A stretch of DNA of 59,654 bases from Caulobacter sp. (GCA_017745235.1 JAGHZU010000012.1:128465-188118); one strand, 5' to 3'; counted from the stretch's first letter, positions 23,857 through 32,164 are shown. Program-made: numbers and translations. Notes: generated by a model not told the origin, from the letters alone.

Positions 23857-24276
23857 CTAGGGTTTGGCCGGGGTGGTGGCGATCGACCAGGAGAAGCCGT
23901 ACGGGTCCTTCAGCTGGCCGTAGCGGTCGCCCCAGAACATCAACTGCACCGGCAGCAGCACCTGGCAGCCGGCCTTGGCGGCGCGGTCGAACCAGGCGTC
24001 CACGTCGTCGACCTGCATGTGCAGGGTGAAGGCGCCGGGCGTTTCCAGAGGATGGCCGTGGTCCGGATAGGCGTCGCTCAGCATCAGCGAGTTGCCGTTG
24101 ACGCGCAGGTGGATGTGCATGGTTCGGCCATGCTCGTCCGGCGGGATCTGGTAGAGGACCTCGGCCCCGAACGCCTTGGCGTAGAATTCGGCCGCGGCCG
24201 TGGCGTTGCTGGGCTGAAGGTAGGGAACAATGCCGCCGGAGACAGGCGGCAGGGCGGGTGGCTGGGTGTCGGTCAT
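23857..24276 (-). CDS. VOC-family protein (PhnB/glyoxalase-like)
   Basis: A 139-residue vicinal oxygen chelate domain protein: IVPYLQPSNATAAAEFYAKAFGAEV at the start, a central LRVNGNSLMLSD strand, HMQVDDVDAWFDRAAKAG, and WGDRYGQLKDPYGFSWSIA at the end, matching the PhnB-like subgroup that is often linked to ECF41/42 sigma genes. The metal-binding His/Glu set of glyoxalase I is only partly present, so activity is uncertain. A promoter with the ECF42-type sequence is upstream (24324-24351), independent of the sigma gene transcript. Confidence 0.87.
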   Translation of the reverse strand: MTDTQPPALPPVSGGIVPYLQPSNATAAAEFYAKAFGAEVLYQIPPDEHGRTMHIHLRVNGNSLMLSDAYPDHGHPLETPGAFTLHMQVDDVDAWFDRAAKAGCQVLLPVQLMFWGDRYGQLKDPYGFSWSIATTPAKP

Positions 24277-24323
24277 GGCGTTCTCCGAAGGCCCTGTGGC
24301 CTCAAGCGTTTGATCCGTCCCTA

Positions 24324-24351
24324 GGACGAACCGCCCCCGCCCGGTCCGACA
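24324..24351 (-). promoter_or_regulatory. ECF-type promoter for the VOC-SRPBCC unit
   Basis: On the leftward strand TGTCGG (24346-24351) is separated by 17 bases from CGTCC (24324-24328), followed by TAGG. This is the same architecture as the promoter upstream of the YCII gene. TGTCG-type -35 and CGTC-type -10 elements fit ECF sigma factors. Distance to the VOC start is about 48 bases. Confidence 0.6.
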
Positions 24352-24372
24352 CGCCGGACCGAAAAATCCGCT

Positions 24373-25635
24373 TCAGCCGCCTTCGCGCGCCAGCTGGTCG
24401 AGACGCTGGCGGATATGGGCGGCCTCGGCGGCGCTGTTGGCCAGCGAGATCGCCTGGTCGAAGGCCTGGCGCGCCTCGGCCGCCCTGCCCAGCTGTTGCA
24501 GCAGCCCGCCCTTCAGGCCGAAGAAGTAGAAGTAGCCGGACAGCTTGGGCGCCAGGGGCTCGATCAGGGCCAGGGCCGCTTCGGGTCCCGCCGTCTTCGA
24601 CACCGCCACGGCCCGGTTCAGCGTCACCACCGGCGACGGGGCCAGTTGCTCCAGGTCGCCGTACAGCAGGTCGATCCGCCGCCAGTCGGTGTCGGCCGCG
24701 CGCTCGGCCCGGCCGTGCTCGGCGGCGATGGCGGCCTGGACGAGGTACGGGCCGGGCCGCCGATGGCGCACGGCCTTGTCGATCAGGGCCTGGCCCTCGG
24801 CGATCATTCGCCGGTTCCACAGGCCGCGGTCCTGCTCTTCCAGCGGCACGACCTCGCCCTGGTCGTCGAAACGGGCGTCGGCGCGGGCGTGCTGCAGCAA
24901 CAGAAGCGCCGTCAGGCCCATCACCTCGGGCTCGCCGGGGAACAGGCGCAGCAGCAGACGGGCCAGGCGGATGGCCTCCTCGCACAGCGAGCCCCGCGCC
25001 TTCACCTCGGCCCCGCCGGCCGAATAACCCTCGTTGAAAACCAGGTAGATCATCGACGACACCGCCGACAGGCGGCGGGCCCGCTCGGTCGGATCGGGCG
25101 CGCCGAACGGCACGTCGCCGGCGCCGATCCGCGCCTTGGCCCGCGTGATGCGCTGCTCCATCGCCGACTCGCCCACCAGGAAGGCGCGGGCGATCTGGCG
25201 CACCGACAGGCCCGAGACGATCCGCAAGGCCACCGCCACCTGCTGGGTGGCCGGCAGGTCGGGATGGCAGCAGATGAACAGCAGCCGCAGCACGTCGTCG
25301 CGATAGTGGTCCCCGTCCAGCCGCTCGGCCAGGGCCGTCTCCGCGTCGTCCAGGTCGGAGATCAGCTCCTCGGCCGGCAGCGGGGCCGAGCGGCTCTGCT
25401 TGCGCACCCCGTCGAGGGCCGCGTTGCGGCCGACCAGGATCAGCCACGCCGTCGGGTCGCGCGGGGGTCCGTTCTTCGGCCAGGCCTTCAGCGCTCGCAG
25501 GCAGGCGTCCTGGAACGCCTCTTCGGCCGTCTCCAGGTCGCGGAAATAGCGCAGCAGCGCCGCCACCGCCTGCGGCCGGGCCGAGGTGATGGCCGCGTCG
25601 ATCCAGGCCGCGTCCAGGCTGGCCATCTCGCTCAT
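24373..25635 (-). CDS. ECF42-type RNA polymerase sigma factor with C-terminal TPR-like extension
   Basis: A 420-residue protein: region 2 (AAITSARPQAVAALLRYFRDLETAEEAFQDACLRALKAWP; DPTAWLILVGRNAALD), region 4 (VALRIVSGLSVRQIARAFLVGESAMEQRITRAK), then a ~230-residue helical extension (RLSAVSSMIYLVFNEGYSA; GLWNRRMIAEGQALIDKAV; GPYLVQAAIAAEHGRA; VVTLNRAVAVSKTAGPEAAL). This is the ECF42 domain plan (COG4941, DUF6596), whose members are usually controlled without an anti-sigma factor and lie beside YCII/DGPF genes, as here. Start overlaps the YCII stop by 4 bases (ATGA). Confidence 0.93.
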   Translation of the reverse strand: MSEMASLDAAWIDAAITSARPQAVAALLRYFRDLETAEEAFQDACLRALKAWPKNGPPRDPTAWLILVGRNAALDGVRKQSRSAPLPAEELISDLDDAETALAERLDGDHYRDDVLRLLFICCHPDLPATQQVAVALRIVSGLSVRQIARAFLVGESAMEQRITRAKARIGAGDVPFGAPDPTERARRLSAVSSMIYLVFNEGYSAGGAEVKARGSLCEEAIRLARLLLRLFPGEPEVMGLTALLLLQHARADARFDDQGEVVPLEEQDRGLWNRRMIAEGQALIDKAVRHRRPGPYLVQAAIAAEHGRAERAADTDWRRIDLLYGDLEQLAPSPVVTLNRAVAVSKTAGPEAALALIEPLAPKLSGYFYFFGLKGGLLQQLGRAAEARQAFDQAISLANSAAEAAHIRQRLDQLAREGG

Positions 25636-26024
25636 GCCGCATCGCTCCCTACGGCGCGTCCTAGGACGCCGGGCTTGAAAGCCTCCACCGGCCTTATCTC
25701 ATAGGCGCCTCGGCCCGGATTGGCCACGGCCAGGCGCCGGGCGACCTCGATCGCCGCCTCCAGCCCGTCGCACTCCACCAGGAAGAAGCCCAGCAACTGC
25801 TCCTTGGTCTCGGCGAACGGACCATCGATCACCAGGCTCTCGCGCGCCTTGCACAGGGTGACGGCCGTGGTGCTGGGCAGCAGCCGCGCCGCCCCGGCCA
25901 GCCGGCCGTCCTCGGCCAAGGCCCGCTCCACAAGGCCCAGGCGCGCCAGCACCGCGCGCTCCTGGTCGGCGCTCCAGGCGCCGATCACGTCCTCGGAATC
26001 GTAGCAGAGCAGGGCGTAGAGCAT
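25632..26024 (-). CDS. YCII/DGPF-domain protein
   Basis: A 130-residue protein with the family signature DGPFAETKEQLLGFF (about residues 67-81) and N-terminal MLYALLCYDSEDV. DGPF proteins are small dimeric YCII-fold proteins that accompany ECF41/42 sigma genes; their biochemical role is not established. First gene of the leftward unit, overlapping the sigma gene start, and preceded by an ECF-type promoter. Confidence 0.91.
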   Translation of the reverse strand: MLYALLCYDSEDVIGAWSADQERAVLARLGLVERALAEDGRLAGAARLLPSTTAVTLCKARESLVIDGPFAETKEQLLGFFLVECDGLEAAIEVARRLAVANPGRGAYEIRPVEAFKPGVLGRAVGSDAA

Positions 26025-26047
26025 GCGGACCGGACCTTTCGCTCCTA

Positions 26048-26075
26048 GGACGCGCCGACCCCGGCGCCGCCGACA
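26048..26075 (-). promoter_or_regulatory. ECF-type promoter for the YCII-sigma unit
   Basis: TGTCGG (26070-26075, leftward) is followed after 17 bases by CGTCC (26048-26052) and TAGG. The same spacing and core sequence precede the VOC gene, suggesting that the sigma factor activates both its own unit and the VOC-SRPBCC unit. Confidence 0.6.
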
Positions 26076-26244
26076 GCGGCGAACGCAAAAATAGCGGTCA
26101 GATTGTCGCAGGCGCCGGGAGCCATATTTCGGCCCGCGCGTTCAGCCAGCGTCGGAGATCCGAAGCATCACAAAAAAGAGCTCGGCGATCCGTCGTCGAG
26201 AAACAGGGGCATGGGAGGCGTGCGTTTGTTTTCAGGAGCCTTTC

Positions 26245-26379
26245 GTGACCCAAGTGACCCTGTTCGTCATCGCCATCCTGCTGGGCGTCCTGATCTGGCC
26301 CAGCATCGCCTCGCGCGTGCCTAACCTTCCCGGGCTAAAGCGCCGCCGACGCCGGCGGCGGAGCTACTATCGGGATTGA
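26245..26379 (+). CDS. Tiny membrane protein with a polyarginine tail
   Basis: A 44-residue reading frame starting with GTG and preceded by an AGGAG Shine-Dalgarno 7 bases upstream. It encodes one hydrophobic helix (LFVIAILLGVLIWPSIA, residues 6-22), then a short linker and Lys followed by seven consecutive Arg (residues 32-39) before SYYRD. The codon use matches the chromosome. It could be a small inner-membrane protein whose basic tail touches lipids or nucleic acid. No family is known to me. Confidence 0.55.
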   Translation: MTQVTLFVIAILLGVLIWPSIASRVPNLPGLKRRRRRRRSYYRD

Positions 26380-26448
26380 GGGTAGGCTCTCAGCCGACCA
26401 TCACGCCAAGCCCTTCAGAGACCCATGTTCTGCAGTTAAAGTTCGGTC

Positions 26449-26898
26449 ATGCGACTCGAACTTTCGCTCCTTGCGAGCATCGCTAGCCTGGGCGTCAGCC
26501 TCTTTACTTTCGTATCGACGCGCCGCGCCAGGAAGCGCGCAGCTCGTCTTGAGGCGTTGAATATCAAAACGCGACGCACCTTCATCGTCGGCCCCGACGA
26601 ATATGTGATCAAGGTCAGTTTCAGACCCGACGATCAATCGGAAGCCTGGAAAGCGATCCTTATCGCTCTCTCGCCGCGGACAAATGTCATCGGAAGATTA
26701 GGACCGGATGAACGGAGCCTCTTGGCCGTTCAATCAATGGTGCAGACGGCCGATGGCCTTAGAATCGAGTCCGAGTTCTGGGCGAAACCTGCCCAAAATG
26801 GCAAGCCGGCTCCTGCGCTCTTGCTGATCGTCGCCGATGGCCATTGGTGGCCGACCATCGCTCAATTCCGATCCATCAAGCCGCCATATAAAGTGTAA
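26449..26898 (+). CDS. Low-G+C hypothetical protein with one membrane helix
   Basis: A 149-residue protein. An N-terminal helix (LSLLASIASLGVSLFTFVST, about 4-23) is followed by basic residues (RRARKRAARL) and a soluble domain of ~110 residues. No family recognised. Its G+C content is clearly lower than the neighbours (62 of 120 bases in 26581-26700 by hand count, ~52%, against roughly 70% around it) and its codon use differs, so it was probably acquired recently. It lies beside tRNA-Met. Confidence 0.7.
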   Translation: MRLELSLLASIASLGVSLFTFVSTRRARKRAARLEALNIKTRRTFIVGPDEYVIKVSFRPDDQSEAWKAILIALSPRTNVIGRLGPDERSLLAVQSMVQTADGLRIESEFWAKPAQNGKPAPALLLIVADGHWWPTIAQFRSIKPPYKV

Positions 26899-26944
26899 CT
26901 CTACCGAGCGTGCTCTAAGGCAGCATCGATAGGCCCTATGCTCA

Positions 26945-26985
26945 CCGACGAGGGAACACAGTCCGCGCTGCTGCTTCCTCGTCGG
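26945..26985. repeat. Inverted repeat between the low-G+C gene and tRNA-Met
   Basis: Nine-base arms CCGACGAGG (26945-26953) and CCTCGTCGG (26977-26985) around a 23-base loop. No T run follows. It could be a remnant of the transferred segment or a pause hairpin. Confidence 0.35.
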
Positions 26986-27035
26986 CGTGCGCCCGACGGG
27001 AAGGACAAGATCAGAGATTACAGGAAAATCCGCCG

Positions 27036-27112
27036 TGGTGGCTGGGGGCGGGATCGAACCGCCGACCTGTGGGTTATGAATCCACCGCTCTAACCATCTG
27101 AGCTACCCAGCC
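27036..27112 (-). tRNA. tRNA-Met (anticodon CAT), elongator-like
   Basis: On the leftward strand the gene runs from GGCTGGGTAGC (5' end at 27112) to the encoded CCA (27036-27038). The 7-bp acceptor stem GGCTGGG/CCCAGCC, D arm GCTC/GAGC, T stem GGCGG/CCGCC and T loop TTCGATC are all present, with anticodon loop TTCATAA giving anticodon CAT. The anticodon stem has a terminal A-C mismatch. An Ile2 (lysidine) tRNA would share the CAT anticodon, but the body resembles elongator Met. 77 nt including CCA. Confidence 0.93.
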
Positions 27113-27156
27113 GCACGAAGCGGAGGCGGGCTTATAAGCGCAAAGCGGGGGCGGCT

Positions 27157-28209
27157 TCAAGCCCGTCCGAGCATGAGATTCAACACCGCGTCGAGACGCC
27201 GCTTCAGGCTCTCGGGCCCGTACTCGGCCAGCACCTTGGCGCGGGCGGCCTGGCCCATGGCGACGGCGCGGTCGGGCGCGTCGATCAGGCCGGCCAGGGC
27301 GTCGGCCAGGACGGCGGGATCGCCCGGCGGTACGAGACGCCCGTCCTGGCCGTCCTCGATCATCTCCACCGGCCCCGGAATCGCGCTTGAGGCCACGGGC
27401 AGCCCCACCGACATCGCCTCCAGCAGCACCAGCGGGAATCCTTCCTGGTAGGAGGGGAAGGCGAAGACGTCGCCCTGGGCCAGGAAGCCGGCCACGTCGC
27501 CGCGCCAGCCCACCAGGCGCACGCGCTCGCCCAGGCCGTGCTGGGTGATCAGCCCCTCCAGCTTGGGCCGCTCGTCGCCCTCGCCGGCGATCTCGCAGTC
27601 GAAGGCCAGGCCCCGGTCGCGCAGCAGGGCCAGGGCCGCCACCAGCACGTCGAAGCCCTTCTTGGGATGCAGCCGGCCGGCCGCGACGATGCGGGGCGGA
27701 CGGCCAGGGTCGGCGAAGGGCGAGGCCGTCACCGCCGGCGGCTTGACCGCGTTGGGCACGAAGTGGACGCGCCCGGCCGGAACGCCCCGCTCGATCGCCA
27801 GGTCGGCCAGGTGCCGACCCACGCAGACATAGTGGGTGCGGGTGGTCTCGACGTCGAACACCGGCTTGTGCACGCAGACGGCCAGGACGGCGCCTGGGGG
27901 CGCGGCCTTGGCCAGAAGGCGGGCCGGACGCTGGCCGTGGCTGAGAATCAGGTCCGGCGCCGTGGCCCGCACCACCCGCCGGGCCGCGCCCAGCGAGATC
28001 GGGTCCCAGTCGGTGTAGGCCGGAATCTCGACAAACGGCGGCGTGCGCCCCCTCGCCTGTTCGGCCACCCGCCCGCCCGACCGCACCAGCCCCGTCGCCC
28101 GCCCTCCCCGCTCGGCGGCGTAGGCCTCGAACACCGGCTGGTAGTCCAGGAACACCTGCTCCAGGCCGCCCAGGCCCTTGCCCAGCATGGCGTGCAGAAT
28201 CGAGGTCAA
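27157..28209 (-). CDS. Family 4 glycosyltransferase (GT-B fold)
   Basis: A 350-residue protein with LGKGLGGLEQVFLDY near the start, the glycogen-synthase-type pattern GRLHPKKGFDVLV (about 190-205), VRLVGWRGDV, and the donor-binding E-x7-E motif in EGFPLVLLEAMSVGLPV. It would transfer a sugar from a nucleotide-activated donor to a cell-surface lipid or polysaccharide. I start at a TTG at 28209, preceded by GGGAG six bases upstream; the ATG at 28320 would add a 37-residue part covering a REP-like repeat, which is unlikely. Single gene, adjacent to tRNA-Met. Confidence 0.88.
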   Translation of the reverse strand: MTSILHAMLGKGLGGLEQVFLDYQPVFEAYAAERGGRATGLVRSGGRVAEQARGRTPPFVEIPAYTDWDPISLGAARRVVRATAPDLILSHGQRPARLLAKAAPPGAVLAVCVHKPVFDVETTRTHYVCVGRHLADLAIERGVPAGRVHFVPNAVKPPAVTASPFADPGRPPRIVAAGRLHPKKGFDVLVAALALLRDRGLAFDCEIAGEGDERPKLEGLITQHGLGERVRLVGWRGDVAGFLAQGDVFAFPSYQEGFPLVLLEAMSVGLPVASSAIPGPVEMIEDGQDGRLVPPGDPAVLADALAGLIDAPDRAVAMGQAARAKVLAEYGPESLKRRLDAVLNLMLGRA

Positions 28210-28389
28210 GGCAGGCTCCCGGAAAGCCCCCGGGATTGACAGGACCGGCGGCGAGGTCGGACCATCCTTGCCGACGAAACCGAAGTCAACGTCGCCCTCG
28301 GCCCATGCCCGGGATGACAACCGCGCGTCACAATGACAACGTAGTCATCTGGCCAATCGCCGGCCTTCGCTCCCAACTGGACAGTCCAC

Positions 28390-29610
28390 ATGCGTCTTTC
28401 CCATCTCGCCCTGGCCGTGCTGGCCCTGTCGGCCTGCGGCCCCGCTGGAGAGGCCCAGGTCGCGCAGAACCCGCCGGTGCAGACCGCCCCGCCCAACGCG
28501 CCGAACCAGAAGCCGGCCTTCCCAGAGCAGACGCGAGCGCCGGAGCAGAAGCTGGGCGTGGCCTACGAGGTCCAGACCCTGGCCACGGGCCTCAACCACC
28601 CCTGGAGCGTGGCCTTCCTGCCGGACGGCTCCAAGCTGGTGACCGAGCGGGCCGGCGCCCTGCGCATCCTGTCGGCCGACAACAAGCTGTCGCCGCCCGT
28701 CGCCGGCCTGCCGGCGGTCTACGCCGAGGGCCAGGGCGGCCTGCTGGACGTGACGCTGGACCCGGCCTACGCGACCAACGGCCTGATCTATTGGACCTTC
28801 GCCGAAGCCCGCGACGGCGACGCCAACGGCACCAGCGTGGCGCGCGGCAAGCTGGTTCCCGGCGCCCAGCCCCGCCTGGAGAACGTGCAGGTGATCTGGC
28901 GCCAGACGCCCGCCCTGGAATCGCCCCTGCACTTCGGCGGCCGCCTGGCCTTCGCGCCCGACGGAAACCTGTTCGTCACCACGGGCGAGCGCTCGATCAT
29001 TCCCGGCCGCATGCAGGCCCAGAAGCTGGACGCGGCCCTGGGCAAGGTGATCCGCATCCGCCCCGACGGCTCGATCCCGGCCGACAACCCCTATGTCGGC
29101 GACCCGCAGGCCAAGCCGGAAATCTGGTCCAAGGGCCACCGCAACGTCCAGGGCGCGACGATCAACCCCTGGACCGGCAAGCTGTGGACCGCCGAGCACG
29201 GCGCGCGGGGCGGCGACGAGCTGAACCACCCCGAGGCCGGCAAGGACTACGGCTGGCCCACCATCACCTATGGCGAGGACTATTCCGGCAAGCCGATCGG
29301 CGACGGCATCACCCAGCACGAGGGCATGGAGCAGCCGATCTACTACTGGGACCCGGTGATCGCCCCCTCGGGGATGGCGTTCTACAACGCCAACCTGTTC
29401 CCGGCCTGGAAGGGCAGCCTCTTCGTCGGCGGCCTGAAGGGCTACCTCGTGCGGCTGACGCTGAAGGACGACAAGGTGGTGGGCGAGGAGCGCCTGCTGT
29501 CGGAACTGGGCTTCCGCATCCGCGACGTGCGCGTGGGCCCGGATGGGGCGCTCTACGTCGTCACCGACGAGGACGACGGGCGCGTGCTGCGGATCGTTCC
29601 GAAGGCGTAG
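28390..29610 (+). CDS. PQQ-dependent aldose sugar dehydrogenase (YliI/Gdh-B type lipoprotein)
   Basis: A 406-residue periplasmic lipoprotein: lipobox LSAC with Cys16, then a six-bladed propeller with [66 protein letters not shown] and [18 protein letters not shown]. These match soluble quinoprotein aldose dehydrogenases, which oxidise sugars to lactones using pyrroloquinoline quinone and pass electrons to the respiratory chain. PQQ biosynthesis genes are not in the window. The end is followed by a stem-loop (29626-29647). Confidence 0.9.
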   Translation: MRLSHLALAVLALSACGPAGEAQVAQNPPVQTAPPNAPNQKPAFPEQTRAPEQKLGVAYEVQTLATGLNHPWSVAFLPDGSKLVTERAGALRILSADNKLSPPVAGLPAVYAEGQGGLLDVTLDPAYATNGLIYWTFAEARDGDANGTSVARGKLVPGAQPRLENVQVIWRQTPALESPLHFGGRLAFAPDGNLFVTTGERSIIPGRMQAQKLDAALGKVIRIRPDGSIPADNPYVGDPQAKPEIWSKGHRNVQGATINPWTGKLWTAEHGARGGDELNHPEAGKDYGWPTITYGEDYSGKPIGDGITQHEGMEQPIYYWDPVIAPSGMAFYNANLFPAWKGSLFVGGLKGYLVRLTLKDDKVVGEERLLSELGFRIRDVRVGPDGALYVVTDEDDGRVLRIVPKA

Positions 29611-29625
29611 CGGAAAGCGCTGGGA

Positions 29626-29647
29626 GCCTCCCTCCTCAGGGGGAGGC
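29626..29647 (+). terminator. Stem-loop after the sugar dehydrogenase gene
   Basis: GCCTCCC (29626-29632) pairs with GGGAGGC (29641-29647), inner pairs extend it to a 4-base loop. Only a weak T stretch follows (CCTTCC). It resembles the CTCCCCC/GGGGGAG repeats at 36260-36313, so it may be a repeat that also ends transcription of the convergent pair. Confidence 0.45.
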
Positions 29648-29652
29648 CTTCC

Positions 29653-30024
29653 TCACCGCGGCTTGCCCTTCCGCGCCCGCCACAGCTCCGCGGCCACCGA
29701 CGGCTTGCCCTTGAACAGGGTCGCGGCCGCCATGCCGGCCAGGAACGAGGCCGTGGGATGCTGCTGCATCATCGCCAGCACCCGCTCGTCCAGGGGCGGC
29801 TGGCGATGGCGGCGCTTGTGCTCGCTCTGCGCCAGGGCCCACACGGCCACCACCACCGCCGCAACCGCCGCGACGATCGCATAGGCCCAGGCCGAGCCGA
29901 CCCACTGGCTGAGGAAGGCGAACACCGCCATGGCCCCGGCCACCGCGGCGATCGCCGCAGCCATGATCAGTCCCGCCCCCGCCATCAGCCGCGAAATCAG
30001 CCGGTCGATGAAGTCGTCAAGCAT
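29653..30024 (-). CDS. Hypothetical membrane protein (holin-superfamily-like)
   Basis: A 123-residue protein with two predicted membrane segments (about 16-37 and 44-66), a basic stretch SEHKRRHRQPP, and a soluble C-terminus. The layout resembles small DUF1469/phage-holin-like 2-TM proteins, but no diagnostic motif is seen. Single gene on the leftward strand, before the FAD oxidoreductase gene. Confidence 0.66.
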   Translation of the reverse strand: MLDDFIDRLISRLMAGAGLIMAAAIAAVAGAMAVFAFLSQWVGSAWAYAIVAAVAAVVVAVWALAQSEHKRRHRQPPLDERVLAMMQQHPTASFLAGMAAATLFKGKPSVAAELWRARKGKPR

Positions 30025-30083
30025 CGCGCCCTCCTGAAAAGCCGAGGTTGCAACGCGCGAAGGCCGTGTTTGGTGGCGTGATC

Positions 30084-31199
30084 CTAGTCGACCAGGCGGC
30101 GGGCCACTTCCTCGCCGATCGCCAGCGAACTGGTCAGGCCCGGGCTCTCGATGCCGAACAGCGCCATCAGGCCCGGCAGGCCGTGGGTGTCGGCGCCACG
30201 CAGTTGGAAGTCGGGCTGGGGCTCGTCGGGACCATGGATCTTGGGCCGGACGCCAGCGTAGTCGGGAACCAGCAGATCCTCCGGGACATCAGGCCAGAAC
30301 TTCCGGATATAGGCCGCGAAAGCCCCGCGCTTGGACAAGTCCACCGAGTAGTCGGGCTCGGGCACATATTCCAGGTCAGGACCGAACACCGCCTGACCGC
30401 CCAGGTCGTTGCGATAGTGGGTGCCCAGGGCTCCGTGGATCGGCGGCGGATAGATCAGGCGCTGGAACGGCGCCTTGGCCGCCAGGCGGAAATAGACGCC
30501 CTTGCCGTAATGAGCCTTGGGGATCTGGTCCCTGGGAAAGCCCTCGATCGTGGCCGCCACGTCCTGCGCCGACAGGCCCGGTGCGGTCACCAGGAGGCGA
30601 GCCGCCAGGGTCGCGGGCTCGGCCCCGCCGATGCGGATGGAGAAGCCGCCGCCCTCCAAGGGCGTGGCCCCCTCGAACGGGGTGTCGATCACCACCGCGC
30701 CGCCGGCCGCCTCGATTTCGCCCTGCAGGGCCAGCATGTAGTCGTGGCTGGCGAAGACGCCGCTCTCCGGCGACAGCAGGGCCGCATGGGCGTTCAGCCC
30801 CGGCTCCAGCGCCCGGGCCTGGGCGCCGGTCAGGTGCTCCATCCCCTCCACGTCGTTGGCCACGGCCTGGTCGAAGATCGCCTCCAGTCGCGGAACCTCG
30901 TCCTGGCTGGTGGCCACCACAAGCTTGCCGCAGCGCTTGTAGTCGATGTGATGCTTGTCGAGGAACGCGTACAGCGCCCTGCGCCCCTGCACGCACAGCC
31001 GCGCCTTCAGCGAACCCGTGGGATAATAAAGCCCGCCGTGGATCACCTCGGAATTGCGCGAGGAGACGCCCTGACCGATATGGCCCTCGGACTCCAGCAC
31101 AGCCACGATCAGCCCCCGCTGGGACAGGGCGTAGCCGCACGCCAGGCCGACGGCCCCGCCGCCCACAACCACCGCGTCGAAATCGAACTCTTGGGTCAT
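30084..31199 (-). CDS. FAD-dependent L-2-hydroxyglutarate oxidase/dehydrogenase-type oxidoreductase
   Basis: A 371-residue DAO-family flavoenzyme: FAD-binding VVVGGGAVGLACGYALS (11-27 region), then ESEGHIGQGVSSRNSEVIHGGLYY, the LhgO-type RNSEVIHxG(L/I)YY motif with the active-site region, and C-terminal PGLTSSLAIGEEVA. It would oxidise a 2-hydroxy acid (L-2-hydroxyglutarate or similar) and pass electrons to oxygen or quinone. I use the ATG at 31199; the frame is open upstream but that part is the shadow of the adjacent rightward gene. Its start is divergent from the TonB_C-like gene. Confidence 0.9.
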   Translation of the reverse strand: MTQEFDFDAVVVGGGAVGLACGYALSQRGLIVAVLESEGHIGQGVSSRNSEVIHGGLYYPTGSLKARLCVQGRRALYAFLDKHHIDYKRCGKLVVATSQDEVPRLEAIFDQAVANDVEGMEHLTGAQARALEPGLNAHAALLSPESGVFASHDYMLALQGEIEAAGGAVVIDTPFEGATPLEGGGFSIRIGGAEPATLAARLLVTAPGLSAQDVAATIEGFPRDQIPKAHYGKGVYFRLAAKAPFQRLIYPPPIHGALGTHYRNDLGGQAVFGPDLEYVPEPDYSVDLSKRGAFAAYIRKFWPDVPEDLLVPDYAGVRPKIHGPDEPQPDFQLRGADTHGLPGLMALFGIESPGLTSSLAIGEEVARRLVD

Positions 31200-31323
31200 G
31201 CCCCGAGTCTTAGCCGCAAAAGGCGCGCGCGTGCAGCCGTCCCTACGAGCCGCCTTCAAGCAGCCTTGCGGGCAGACCGGCGGCGCGGCAATGGAGAGGC
31301 TCAAGCTCGACAAGAGGTCTTCC

Positions 31324-32157
31324 GTGATCGGATCCAACCGCCTTCGCCGCCTGGCCCTGGCCGTCCCGCTGCTGGCCATGGGCTGGCTGGCGGCGTCCCC
31401 CGCGACGGCCGAACCGCAGCGGATCATCAAGACCCCGGTCTGGGCGCGCGAACCCGACAACGAGCAGTTCCTGTCGTTCTACCCGCCGGTGGCCCGGGCC
31501 CAGAACAAGGGCGGTTGGGCTGTGGTCGCCTGCCGTGCCCTGGCCAGCGGCGGCCTGGCCGGCTGCAAGGTGGCGGTCGAGGCGCCGGCGGACCTGGGCT
31601 TCGGCGCGGCCGCGCGGCGCATGGCGGCCCAGACCTTCACCCTGAAGTCGACCGACGCCGAGGGGGTCCCGGTCGACGGCGGCTGGGTCAGCCTGCCGAT
31701 CGTCTTCCAGCCCGCCGCCAAGGGCGTGATCCCGCCCCTGACCTTCGCGGCCGGTCAGCCGGCGATGCTGGTGACCGAACTGCCGGCCGGCGAGACCTCG
31801 CCCCGCGCCTTCTCCTGCCCTGCGGCGGACAGGCCGTCGGCGACGTGCGTGACCCGTCCGATCCAGTGGAAGGCCTGGCCCGACGTCGAGACCGCCGCCG
31901 CCGCCCTGCGCGCCGCCGGCCAGACCAGCGGCGTGGCCACCCTGGACTGCGTCGTGGGCGAGGCCGGACGGCTGACCGACTGCCAGGCCGACGGCGACCT
32001 GACGCCCGCCGGCAAGGCCGCGATCCTGCGACTTTCGACCGCCTTCGCCGCCCCGCCCCAAGCCCTGGACGGCACGCCGACGCGCGGCGCCCGCGTGGCC
32101 TCGGTGTTCGACTGGGCCACCCTGCTGAAGACCTACGAGGTTCTGGTCCCGCGCTGA
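31324..32157 (+). CDS. Secreted protein with two TonB_C-like domains
   Basis: I start at a GTG (31324) preceded by AGAGG; this gives a classical signal peptide (about residues 1-29, ending ASPATA), and an ATG at 31291 is an alternative without a Shine-Dalgarno. The mature part has two similar domains, each with a conserved Cys pair, Gly and a final beta strand: VVACRALASGGLAGCKVAVE...VSLPIVF, and VATLDCVVGEAGRLTDCQAD. This looks like the TonB C-terminal fold, which normally contacts outer-membrane receptors, but the protein has no TonB-type membrane anchor or Pro-rich spacer. Possibly a periplasmic adaptor; function unknown. Confidence 0.62.
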   Translation: MIGSNRLRRLALAVPLLAMGWLAASPATAEPQRIIKTPVWAREPDNEQFLSFYPPVARAQNKGGWAVVACRALASGGLAGCKVAVEAPADLGFGAAARRMAAQTFTLKSTDAEGVPVDGGWVSLPIVFQPAAKGVIPPLTFAAGQPAMLVTELPAGETSPRAFSCPAADRPSATCVTRPIQWKAWPDVETAAAALRAAGQTSGVATLDCVVGEAGRLTDCQADGDLTPAGKAAILRLSTAFAAPPQALDGTPTRGARVASVFDWATLLKTYEVLVPR

Positions 32158-32164
32158 GGTCCCG

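Noticed and set aside
25658..25667. Third GTCCTAGGAC site, inside the YCII gene just upstream of the sigma start
   Set aside because: It keeps the CCTAGG part but there is no TGTCGG at the 17-base spacing, so it is not counted as a promoter.
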